Below are positions 41,291 to 48,640 of a stretch of DNA of 51,624 bases, one piece after another (positions within the stretch are counted from its first letter, which is position 1; each line of letters begins with the position of its first letter). The stretch comes from JAVBLF01 sp031553675. GTDB lineage: Bacteria; Bacillota; Clostridia; Christensenellales; CALWSW01. Location of the stretch: positions 1 to 51,624 of the forward strand of contig JAVBLF010000072.1 of assembly GCA_031553675.1 (NCBI GenBank), given 5' to 3'. The notes below the pieces were generated by a model. The model searched no databases and was not told the origin of the DNA. It saw only the letters and a program-made list of their open reading frames with translations. The position numbers and the translations under genes were made by a program.

Positions 41291-41317
41291 GCCCGAAAAA
41301 ACGTCAAAATATCGGGC
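41291..41317 (-). terminator. Weak terminator-like hairpin after hisB
   Basis: On the minus strand GCCCGA and TCGGGC arms (6 bp) with a 15-base loop, followed by TTTGATCTTTG. Together with the hisA promoter it suggests two transcription units. Confidence 0.4.
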
Positions 41318-41486
41318 GAGACACTGCGTTCTTCTTGCGGAATCCTGGATGCATACAATCTGTGTACATGCATACGACATTGATGTGCGTGCGTGTCGAT
41401 CTTTGTAGACGCAATGTGGTGCGCTTTAGTACCCGATTCGCGATCTGCTTCGCCTTTGGGCGGGATGCCTGTTATGAGGAGGCGGA
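41318..41486. other. Gap between hisB and hisA where hisH would be expected
   Basis: About 170 bases with no ORF bearing a ribosome binding site and no remnant of a glutamine amidotransferase recognisable. A copy of CATGCATACGACATTGATG and related TGCATAC motifs (41349 and 41370) forms a short direct repeat. Confidence 0.4.
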
Positions 41487-42092
41487 TCAGTCGAACGCGC
41501 CTTTCGTCGAGGGGATGGCGCCTCCGTTTCTCGGATCGTCGGAAGCGGCGTCGGCCAGGCATCGCCCGAACGTTTTTGCAATGGCTTCGAGCATATGGTG
41601 GAGGTTGCGCCCATAGAGCACGCGGATGTGGAGGGTCAGACCGGCATGCTGGGCGAGGGCACGAAAAAATTCTTCGAAGAGCTGGGCATCCATCTCCCCG
41701 ACAAAGGCGCCCGGCGCGATCGGGACGTCGTAAAGCAGATAGGCGCGCCCACTGCAATCGAGCGCCACAAAAGCCAGCGCTTCGTCCATGGGCAGATAGA
41801 CCGACGCATAGCGGCGGATGCCCGCTTTGTCGCCGAGGCAGGCCGCAATTGCCTGTCCCATGGCGATGCCCACGTCTTCGACGCTGTGGTGCGCGTCGAT
41901 ATGCGAGTCGCCATCGCAACGCAGTTCGATGTCCATGAAGCCGTGCGCCGCCATCAGGTCGAGCAAGTGGTCGAAAAAACCGATTCCCGTGTGGATCGAT
42001 CGGGATTGGCCTCCGTCAAAGGCGAGCGACAAATCGATCTTTGTCTCTTTCGTTGCGCGCCGTACCGTTCCGGTGCGTTTGACGTCCTTCAT
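41487..42092 (-). CDS. hisB: Imidazoleglycerol-phosphate dehydratase
   Basis: Encodes 201 residues with the paired metal motifs DAHHSVEDVGIAMGQA and LHHMLEAIAKTFGRCL, the N-terminal GIGFFDHLLDLMAAHG, and RRYASVYLPMDEAL. It is the single-domain dehydratase without phosphatase. Start ATG overlaps the hisD stop (ATGA type, four bases), so translation is coupled. Its product needs HisC, absent here. Confidence 0.96.
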   Translation of the reverse strand: MKDVKRTGTVRRATKETKIDLSLAFDGGQSRSIHTGIGFFDHLLDLMAAHGFMDIELRCDGDSHIDAHHSVEDVGIAMGQAIAACLGDKAGIRRYASVYLPMDEALAFVALDCSGRAYLLYDVPIAPGAFVGEMDAQLFEEFFRALAQHAGLTLHIRVLYGRNLHHMLEAIAKTFGRCLADAASDDPRNGGAIPSTKGAFD

Positions 42093-43375
42093 GCGTCGTC
42101 TCCTTCCATGCGGATCGCCGCGCTGTTCGCATGTCCATCCAAGCCCTCCGCCCGCGCAAACGCGATGAGGTCCGACGCGTGCGACGCGAACGCATCGCGG
42201 CTAAACTGGAGAATGCTGCTCTTCTTGACGAAATCGTCGACGCTGAGCGGCGAAAAAAAGCGCGCCGTTCCGCTGGTGGGCAAGACGTGGTTCGGACCGG
42301 CGAGGTAGTCGCCCAGGGCTTCCGGCGTGTGCGGCCCCAAGAAGATCGCGCCTGCGTTTTCGACGCCGTCCAGGTAGGAAAAGGGATCGCGCACCATCAG
42401 TTCGAGGTGCTCGGGTGCGATCCGGTTGGCGAGTGCGAGGCCGTCCCTTCGGAGATCGCGCACGACGACGATGCCGCCCTGCCCCTCGATCGACGAACGA
42501 GCGATCGATGCGCGCGGCAAGGCGTTGAGCTGCGTTTCGAGCGCGTTTTGCACGGCTTTCGCCAAAGCGTCGCTGTCGGTGATCAGCAAGGCGGCTGCCA
42601 ACGGGTCGTGCTCGGCTTGGGCGAGCAGGTCGGCTGCGATGTAGGCGGGAGGGGCCGTTTCGTCGGCGAGGATCAATACCTCGGACGGGCCGGCGATCAT
42701 GTCGATGCCCACCTGCCCAAAGACCTCGCGCTTGGCGAGTGCGACGTAGAGATTCCCGGGGCCCGTGATCTTATCGACCCGTTCCACCGATTCCGTGCCG
42801 TAGGCAAGCGCGGCGACTGCTTGGGCGCCGCCCATTTTGTATACGCAATGCACACCCGATTCGCGCGCGGCGACGAGGGTCATCGGCGGTACGCTCCCGT
42901 CTTTACCGGGTGGCGTTGCCATCGCGATCGCGCCCACACCCGCAACGGCAGCCGGAATCGCGTTCATCAGCACGCTGGACGGGTAGGCGGCGCGTCCGCC
43001 GGGGACGTAGACGCCGACGCGACGCAATGGGCGGATCATTTGGCCGAGGAAGCTGCCGTTCGCATTCTCGAACCAGCTCTGACGGACTTGCTTTTCGTGA
43101 AAAGCGCGTATGCGTCGCACGGCTTTGCGCATGGTTTCGAGAAGAGTTGGGGGGACAGCTTCGTAGGCCGCCGCGTATTCGTCTTCGGTTGCGATTAGGC
43201 GATCGCCGCTGAGCGCGATGCCGTCAAAGCGCTCGGTGTACGCAAAAAGCGCTTCGTCGCCGCGATGGCGCACGTCGGCGAGTATCGTCTGCACGGCTGC
43301 AACGGCTTTCGGATCGGCGTCGACGGCTCGATCCAGGCGGTCGAGTGCTTGGTTTACATCGAGGATTCGGATCAT
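42089..43375 (-). CDS. hisD: Histidinol dehydrogenase
   Basis: Encodes 428 residues. Conserved segments: RRVGVYVPGGRAAYPSSVLM, then MGGAQAVAALAYGTESV, IDMIAGPSEVLILADE and LPTSGTARFFSPLSVDDF. It oxidises histidinol to histidine with two NAD+ and a zinc ion. The start overlaps the stop of the upstream nitroreductase-like gene by four bases, and its stop overlaps hisB, so the three form one coupled operon. Confidence 0.97.
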   Translation of the reverse strand: MIRILDVNQALDRLDRAVDADPKAVAAVQTILADVRHRGDEALFAYTERFDGIALSGDRLIATEDEYAAAYEAVPPTLLETMRKAVRRIRAFHEKQVRQSWFENANGSFLGQMIRPLRRVGVYVPGGRAAYPSSVLMNAIPAAVAGVGAIAMATPPGKDGSVPPMTLVAARESGVHCVYKMGGAQAVAALAYGTESVERVDKITGPGNLYVALAKREVFGQVGIDMIAGPSEVLILADETAPPAYIAADLLAQAEHDPLAAALLITDSDALAKAVQNALETQLNALPRASIARSSIEGQGGIVVVRDLRRDGLALANRIAPEHLELMVRDPFSYLDGVENAGAIFLGPHTPEALGDYLAGPNHVLPTSGTARFFSPLSVDDFVKKSSILQFSRDAFASHASDLIAFARAEGLDGHANSAAIRMEGDDA

Positions 43376-44151
43376 CGCTCGCTTGTCTCCCTTTCATCGG
43401 TGAAATCGTCCTTGGAAAAACGCCAGACATCGTTCTCACGCGTCCATTGGCCGCGCACGCCATCATGCGCCGCGCCCAACTCGATGTGACAAGCCACGAT
43501 TCCCAAGTCCACTTCGGATGCGCTCGTCTTGAGCCCCGCCGGACACAGCAGGATGTCGTCGCCGTCGACGTCGAACTCCCAAGGTTGCAGATTGACGGCC
43601 GAGGGCGCGATGTGTCCAAGGCGAAACGCGCTTTGCTGCCAGCGTGGCAGTGCGTCGAAGGGCGCACGGCAAACCTTGTCAAATGCCTTGCGCTTGCGCG
43701 TGGGATTTGCGGGCAGCGCTTTCACCGGCACGCCGTAAGGATAGACGGCGGCGATCGTCTCGCGGTTTTCGCAGCCGAAAAGACGACCTGCTTCCGCGCG
43801 GCGGTAGGTACCGCCCACCCAGCAGCCGCCTAGACCCGCCTGCGTGACGGCCAGCGCAAAGGCCTCCCCGCGGTAGCCCACCTCAAAGGCGCTGGCATCC
43901 CGATCCCGAATGAAGGCGGCGACTGCGTCAACGCCCTTGAAGGCAAGGCCGGTGAGACCGCCAAAAGCCGAAGCAGCCTGGCGCAACAGCCCGATGCGGA
44001 CGCCTCCGCCCGACAGGCAACGCGCGGCGCGCTCGATGGCGGCGTAACTGCTTTCCGACGCACTTCCCGGCCGGAATGCCCGGATGGAGATGCGACGTTG
44101 CGCGGCTTCGTAATACGAAGCAATTTGATCGGCTGTCAATTGTGATAGCAT
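43372..44151 (-). CDS. Nitroreductase-like flavoprotein (TM1586 type) heading the his operon
   Basis: Encodes 259 residues. ATG at 44151 follows GGGAGG; an upstream GTG-type frame lacks a site. Features: AAQRRISIRAFRPGSAS (FMN-phosphate binding Arg cluster), ALAVTQAGLGGCWVGGTYRR, and a second half with APSAVNLQPWEFDVDG, a NxQPW motif typical of nitroreductases. The two-lobed single-chain plan resembles the TM1586 subfamily. The reaction is unknown. Its stop overlaps hisD's start, so it is expressed with histidine enzymes. Confidence 0.8.
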   Translation of the reverse strand: MLSQLTADQIASYYEAAQRRISIRAFRPGSASESSYAAIERAARCLSGGGVRIGLLRQAASAFGGLTGLAFKGVDAVAAFIRDRDASAFEVGYRGEAFALAVTQAGLGGCWVGGTYRRAEAGRLFGCENRETIAAVYPYGVPVKALPANPTRKRKAFDKVCRAPFDALPRWQQSAFRLGHIAPSAVNLQPWEFDVDGDDILLCPAGLKTSASEVDLGIVACHIELGAAHDGVRGQWTRENDVWRFSKDDFTDERETSER

Positions 44152-44163
44152 GATCTCGACCTC

Positions 44164-44216
44164 CCACCGTATCTCGGTTCCTTGCGGGAACAAACCGATA
44201 CTCTTACCCCATTATA
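44164..44216 (-). promoter_or_regulatory. Extended -10 promoter and leader hairpin of the nitroreductase-hisD-hisB operon
   Basis: On the minus strand TG-A-TATAAT (44219-44211) is an extended -10. The leader then contains GTATCGG...TTCC-cgcaa-GGAA-CCGAGATAC (about 44204-44167), a stable hairpin between promoter and ribosome binding site. No run of His codons or T-box motif was seen. Confidence 0.5.
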
Positions 44217-44302
44217 TCACAAGGAATGGAAGAAAGAATGCTTGAAAGCGTGTTCGTATCACATCAATTGATGGAAGGGTCTGCCAAGCAGAATGCATAA
44301 AA

Positions 44303-44326
44303 AAAAGTGGCGTGCGCCACTTTTTG
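44303..44326 (-). terminator. Bidirectional terminator hairpin
   Basis: AAAAAGTGGC-gtgc-GCCACTTTTT, a perfect 10-bp stem flanked by A and T runs, in the 400-base gap between the nitroreductase gene and the small Cys-rich gene. It can terminate the minus-strand small gene. Confidence 0.8.
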
Positions 44327-44420
44327 CGGGTATGTCCGTTCGCGGCCTAGCGGTATACGACTTTATATATGCGAATCAAGGGTTACCAACCTAACGTATC
44401 GCGAAGCCGTTTGGCTGCAA

Positions 44421-44494
44421 CGGGCGATTGATAATCGCCCCTACAGGCGCACAAACAAGGTTATCAGGATGTAGGGGCGATTATCAATCGCCCG
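44421..44494. repeat. 24-bp perfect inverted repeat, each arm itself palindromic
   Basis: 44421-44444 (CGGGCGATT-gat-AATCGCCCCTAC) and 44471-44494 are exact reverse complements separated by 26 bases. Each arm also contains the inner hairpin GGGCGATT/AATCGCCC, so either two small hairpins or one long one can form. The same GGGCGATTATCAATCGCCC motif is familiar from intergenic repeats of clostridial genomes. Confidence 0.9.
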
Positions 44495-44552
44495 CGTACC
44501 ATAAGGATCATCCCATTTTTGCCTGAACAAAGTTCAACCCTTGATTGGCGTT

Positions 44553-44708
44553 TTATATACCGATTGCGATCGCGGCCAGCGCTGCAATCGCGGCGATGAC
44601 GACCAAGACCGTGACCACGCAGCCGCAGCAGCCGCGCGTGTAGTATCCGCGCGGGCCTTGCGGACATCCATGATCGCAGTCGCAATGCCTTCGATGGTGT
44701 CTGCCCAT
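44553..44708 (-). CDS. Small His/Cys-rich single-pass membrane protein
   Basis: Encodes 51 residues: MGRHHRRHCDCDHGCPQGPR, GYYTRGCCGCVVTVL, then a hydrophobic helix rich in Val, Ile and Ala to the end (residues about 31-51). The ATG at 44708 is preceded by ATAGGAGGAAAAGCC, an excellent site, which is the main reason to believe it. Short proteins with a Cys/His head and one transmembrane segment are common in Clostridia. Metal binding is a guess. It is divergent from galU. Confidence 0.65.
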   Translation of the reverse strand: MGRHHRRHCDCDHGCPQGPRGYYTRGCCGCVVTVLVVIAAIAALAAIAIGI

Positions 44709-44832
44709 GGCTTTTCCTCCTATCGGTTCGAATGCGCGTATGGAATCCATTCCCCATACCGTCAGTGTATTGCGAAGCGTGCAATTGGTGCTTCTCAATC
44801 CTCGCATTCCGATGCCGAGATTGTCCGCTTTG

Positions 44833-44841
44833 TGGTATACT
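44833..44841 (+). promoter_or_regulatory. Extended -10 promoter of galU
   Basis: TGG-TATACT, 54 bases before the galU start; no clear -35. Confidence 0.45.
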
Positions 44842-44894
44842 ATACAGAGCGCGCCGGTCACCAAGGCGCACCGCGAGGCTTCGAGGAGGAAACC

Positions 44895-45851
44895 ATGAGA
44901 ATTCGCAAAGCCGTCATACCTGCCGGCGGGTGGGGCACGCGTTTTTTACCGGCCACCAAAGCGCAACCCAAAGAAATGCTCCCGATCGTTGACAAGCCGA
45001 CCATCCAATTCATCGTCGAAGAGGCCGTCGCGTCGGGGATCGAAGATATCATCATCATCACCAGCCACACCAAAAAGGCGATCGAGGACCACTTCGACCG
45101 TTCCATTCAATTGGAAATGGAACTCGAACGCTCACGCAAACGCGAATTGCTCGAAACCGTGCGCTCCATTTCGGACATGGCGAACATCTACTACATCCGC
45201 CAAAAAGAAGCGCTCGGCCTCGGCCACGCGATCGCCTGCGCGAGGACTTTCATCGGAAAAGAGCCCTTCGCCGTGCTGCTGGGTGACGACGTCGTCATGG
45301 GGGGCGAGCCCGCGCTCAAACAATTGATCGAGATCTACCAACGCACCGGCTATAGCGTGTTGGGCGTTCAGCCCGTTCCGATGCCCGAAGTCAACAAGTA
45401 CGGCATCGTTGCGCCTGAACAACCCTTCCGCGATCGGGTTTGCCGCGTGCGCGATTTGGTCGAAAAACCCGCCGAAAAAGACGCGCCTTCCAACGTCGCG
45501 ATCATGGGGCGCTATGTGTTGACGCCCAGCATATTCCAGCTGCTGGAGTCACAAAAACCGGGCGCAGGCGGCGAAATTCAGCTCACCGACGCGCTGCATA
45601 ACCTGCTCAGCATGGAGCCCATCTACGCTTGCCAGTTTTCCGGACGGCGTTACGATGTCGGCGACAAGGTCGGCTACCTCGCGGCCAGCGTCGAAGTGGC
45701 GCTCGCACACCCCGAAATCTCGGCGCAGGCACTCGATTACCTCGCGCGACTGGCGCTGGACAAGAACCAGCCGCTTCACAAGGCGATCGCCCGCCTCGTC
45801 AAGCAGCGCGTCGATGGGAAGGACGCGGGCTCGCCCAACGAAGGAAAATAG
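44895..45851 (+). CDS. galU: UTP-glucose-1-phosphate uridylyltransferase
   Basis: Encodes 318 residues; ATG 44895 follows GAGGAGG. Nucleotide-binding motif IPAGGWGTRFLPATKAQPKE, then MLPIVDKPTIQFIVEEA, EALGLGHAIACA, VLLGDDV and GEIQLTDAL. It makes UDP-glucose for cell-wall and envelope polysaccharides. The C-terminal tail (about 290-318) is longer and Lys-rich. It could provide activated sugar to envelope glycosylation such as the GT-C fusion, though no link is proven. Confidence 0.96.
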   Translation: MRIRKAVIPAGGWGTRFLPATKAQPKEMLPIVDKPTIQFIVEEAVASGIEDIIIITSHTKKAIEDHFDRSIQLEMELERSRKRELLETVRSISDMANIYYIRQKEALGLGHAIACARTFIGKEPFAVLLGDDVVMGGEPALKQLIEIYQRTGYSVLGVQPVPMPEVNKYGIVAPEQPFRDRVCRVRDLVEKPAEKDAPSNVAIMGRYVLTPSIFQLLESQKPGAGGEIQLTDALHNLLSMEPIYACQFSGRRYDVGDKVGYLAASVEVALAHPEISAQALDYLARLALDKNQPLHKAIARLVKQRVDGKDAGSPNEGK

Positions 45852-45909
45852 CAAAATATGTAAAATTTGTGCGGAAACGCGGATTTTCAACCCCGCGTGC
45901 CGCTTTCTG

Positions 45910-45918
45910 TGATACAAT
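45910..45918 (+). promoter_or_regulatory. Extended -10 promoter of the SAH hydrolase-deaminase unit
   Basis: TG-A-TACAAT, 49 bases before the start; a weak GC hairpin (ACGCGG/CCGCGT, about 45874-45896) lies just upstream. Confidence 0.45.
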
Positions 45919-45966
45919 CATGACAGCAATACCGCAGCTTCGCTGCGAACGTATGGTGAGGACAAG

Positions 45967-47205
45967 ATGAGCCAAATCAAAGATCCCTCCCTGGCAAGCC
46001 AGGGTGAAACCCGCATCCAATGGGTGATGCGCTACATGCCTTTGCTCGCCGCACTCGAAAGAGAGTTTTTGCAGACAAAGCCACTCGCCGGAAAAAAAGT
46101 GGCCGTCAGCGTCCATCTCGAAGCCAAGACTGCCCGCCTGTGCCGGTTTTTGCAAGCGGGTGGCGCGACGCTCGCCGTCACGGGCTCCAACCCGCTCAGC
46201 ACGCGCGACGACATCGCCGCCGCGCTTGTCGCCAGCGGGATCGAGGTCTTTGCCGCCTATGGCGCGACACCGCAGGAATACGAAGACCATCTGAAACAAA
46301 CGCTCGCCTTTGGACCGGATCTGATCGTCGATGACGGCGGAGATTTCCTTTCGCTGCTGCAGGGCGAACTCTCCCATTTGGCGGACAATGTGATCGGTGG
46401 CTGCGAGGAGACGACCACGGGCGTTTTGCGCATGCGCGCACGCGATCGCGACGGCTCGCTCGCTTTTCCCATGCTGGCCGTCAACGACGCCGCCTGCAAG
46501 CACCTGTTTGACAACCGCTTTGGCACCGGTCAATCGGTCTGGGACGCGATCATGCGCTCCTGCAACCTCGTGATCGCGGGCCAATGCGTCGTCGTCGGCG
46601 GCTTTGGACATTGCGGCCTCGGCGTCGCCGAAAAGGCGCGCGGTCTGGGCGCACGCGTCATCGTGACCGAAACCGACCCCGTTCGCGCCCTCGAAGCCCA
46701 CATGCAAGGCTACATGGTCATGCCCATGGCCGACGCGGCGCCACTCGGCGACCTCTTCGTCACCGTGACGGGAGATTGTGAAGTGATTGGGGTTCAGCAC
46801 ATGGAAGCCATGAAGGACGGCGCCATCCTCGCCAATGCCGGACACTTCGACGTCGAGATCGACGTCGCCGGATTGCGCGCGATGGCGGTTTCGCATGCGC
46901 CGCTTCGCAACAACATTGAAAGCTACGTGCTGCCCAACGGTAAGACGCTCTGTCTGCTCGCCGAGGGACGTCTCGTCAACGTCGGCGCGGGCGACGGCCA
47001 CCCGGCGCAGATCATGGATCTCAGCTTCGCGCTTCAGGCACTGGGGTTGCTTTACCTCTTGGAGAACCGCGATGCGCTCGGCAAGCACGTCTACGACCTC
47101 CCGCGCGCCCTCGACGATCGCGTCGCCCGCATGGCCCTCGAAGCCAACGGGGTGCGGATCGACGCGCTGACCCCCAAGCAAGCGGCCTATCTCGGGCACG
47201 CGTAG
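45967..47205 (+). CDS. ahcY: Adenosylhomocysteinase-family enzyme (S-adenosyl- or S-inosylhomocysteine hydrolase)
   Basis: Encodes 412 residues, the short form found in Thermotoga and many archaea. Motifs: SVHLEAKTARLCRFLQAGGA, GCEETTTGVLRM, MLAVNDAACKHLFDNRFGTG, NAD-binding VVVGGFGHCGLGVAEKARGL with VIVTETDP, and MDLSFALQALGLLYLLE. It splits the SAM by-product to homocysteine and the nucleoside. The deaminase gene directly downstream raises the possibility that the true substrate is S-inosylhomocysteine, as described for a methanogen homologue. Weak GAGG upstream of the ATG. Confidence 0.93.
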   Translation: MSQIKDPSLASQGETRIQWVMRYMPLLAALEREFLQTKPLAGKKVAVSVHLEAKTARLCRFLQAGGATLAVTGSNPLSTRDDIAAALVASGIEVFAAYGATPQEYEDHLKQTLAFGPDLIVDDGGDFLSLLQGELSHLADNVIGGCEETTTGVLRMRARDRDGSLAFPMLAVNDAACKHLFDNRFGTGQSVWDAIMRSCNLVIAGQCVVVGGFGHCGLGVAEKARGLGARVIVTETDPVRALEAHMQGYMVMPMADAAPLGDLFVTVTGDCEVIGVQHMEAMKDGAILANAGHFDVEIDVAGLRAMAVSHAPLRNNIESYVLPNGKTLCLLAEGRLVNVGAGDGHPAQIMDLSFALQALGLLYLLENRDALGKHVYDLPRALDDRVARMALEANGVRIDALTPKQAAYLGHA

Positions 47206-47216
47206 GGGGGGGTACG

Positions 47217-47274
47217 TTAGGGGCTTCCAGCCCCTAAGACCCCGGCCAAAGGGTCCATGACCCTTTGGAATCCC
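47217..47274 (-). repeat. Dispersed two-hairpin element, family C, copy C3
   Basis: On the minus strand: GGGATTCC (47274-47267) overlapping hairpin I CCAAAGGGTC-atg-GACCCTTTGG (47268-47246), spacer CCGGGGTC, hairpin II TTAGGGGCT-gga-AGCCCCTAA (47237-47217). It fills the gap between the hydrolase stop and the deaminase. Confidence 0.85.
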
Positions 47275-47336
47275 GATTGGGAAGTTTTTCATATTATTGA
47301 TGAGTTTTGGAAAGCAAGAAAGGACTCGAAGGTCGC

Positions 47337-48602
47337 TTGAATACGCTTTTTCGCAACGCGTCGCTCTTGATGCCCGATGGACAGGTTTTGGAAGGCTGTC
47401 TTGGGGTGGCGGGGAATCGGATCGCCTTCGTCGGGGTCAGTCCCGAAGGATTTGTGGCGGAACGCGTCATCGACTGCCGGGGGGATTTGCTCATGCCCGG
47501 CTTCGTGAACAGCCACACCCACCTGCCGATGACCCTCTTTCGCTCGATGGGCGATGACATGAGCCTCCACGATTGGCTGCAAACCCGCATCTGGCCCCTC
47601 GAAGACAAGCTCGACGGCGACGCCTGCCGCTGGGGGACGATGCTCGCCATGGCCGAAATGCTGCGCGGCGGCGTGACGGCCTGCAACGACATGTATTTCT
47701 TTACGCGAGAGATCCTGGAGGCCGTCGCGTCTACGGGGATGAGAGCGCTCGTGGGACGCGCGATCATCGATCAGGGTTTGGAGGAACGTGTTTCGGAAGT
47801 CCGGTCCCTCTACGGAGAGTGGCACGGCACCGAAAACGATCGGATCCGCCTGTCGGTGGCACCCCACGCCGAATACACCTGTTCGGACGACACGATGCGC
47901 CGATGCCGGGAACTCAAGCAGGATCTGGGTCTCAAGTTCCATATCCATGTGAGTGAGACCTTTGACGAACACGAAGCCTGCAAGGAGAGGCGAGGAGGCA
48001 AAACGGTCGTGCAGTGGCTTGATGCGCACAGGCTGCTCGACGGCGACGCTCTGCTCGCGCACTGCACCCATGTCGAACTCGACGACATCGCCCGCATTGC
48101 CGCGCGCGACGCGACGGTGCTGCACAGCCCGCAGAGCAACTGCAAGCTCGGCAGCGGCATCGCGCCGGTACCCGTCATGCTCGCGCACGGTTGCCGCGTC
48201 GCGCTCTCGACCGACGGCGCCGCCAGCAACAACAACCTCGATATGATGGAAGAAATGCGCTTTGCCGCGTTGATCCACAACGGATTGGCGAACAACCCGC
48301 GCGCGCTGACCAGCGTCCAGGCCATCGATATGGCGACCCGTTGCGGCGCACAGGCCCTCGGATGGGACGCCGGCTCGCTGCGCGAAGGCGCTTTGGCCGA
48401 CATCGTTCGCATCGACATGTCGGGACCCCACATGCAGCCGCGCACCAACCTCGCTGCGCACCTCGCCTACAGCGCGATCGCCAGCGACGTGTGTATGACC
48501 ATGGTCGATGGCGCCATCCTCTACGAATCCGGTGAATTCACGACGATCGACGTCGATCGCATCACCGCCGAAGTGGCACGTATCCGTGATGCGCTCGCGT
48601 GA
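47337..48602 (+). CDS. mtaD: 5-methylthioadenosine / S-adenosylhomocysteine deaminase
   Basis: Encodes 421 residues if the TTG at 47337 (LNTLFRNASLLMPDG) is the start, which fits the family N-terminus; a TTG at 47307 would add ten residues. Neither has a strong site (GAAGG, AAGGA). Metal and catalytic motifs: NSHTHLPMTLFRSMGDDM, VAPHAEYTCSD, FHIHVSET and STDGAASNNNLDMMEEM. It deaminates SAH and MTA to the inosine forms. The pairing with the upstream hydrolase suggests one SAH-recycling pathway. Confidence 0.9.
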   Translation: MNTLFRNASLLMPDGQVLEGCLGVAGNRIAFVGVSPEGFVAERVIDCRGDLLMPGFVNSHTHLPMTLFRSMGDDMSLHDWLQTRIWPLEDKLDGDACRWGTMLAMAEMLRGGVTACNDMYFFTREILEAVASTGMRALVGRAIIDQGLEERVSEVRSLYGEWHGTENDRIRLSVAPHAEYTCSDDTMRRCRELKQDLGLKFHIHVSETFDEHEACKERRGGKTVVQWLDAHRLLDGDALLAHCTHVELDDIARIAARDATVLHSPQSNCKLGSGIAPVPVMLAHGCRVALSTDGAASNNNLDMMEEMRFAALIHNGLANNPRALTSVQAIDMATRCGAQALGWDAGSLREGALADIVRIDMSGPHMQPRTNLAAHLAYSAIASDVCMTMVDGAILYESGEFTTIDVDRITAEVARIRDALA

Positions 48603-48640
48603 GTTTTGACGATAACTTTGTTTCTAAAGGGGGAATACCC

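Noticed and set aside
44541..44894. Extended galU start upstream
   Set aside because: The frame upstream of 44895 lacks the family start and overlaps the divergent small gene; ATG 44895 has GAGGAGG and the canonical N-terminus.
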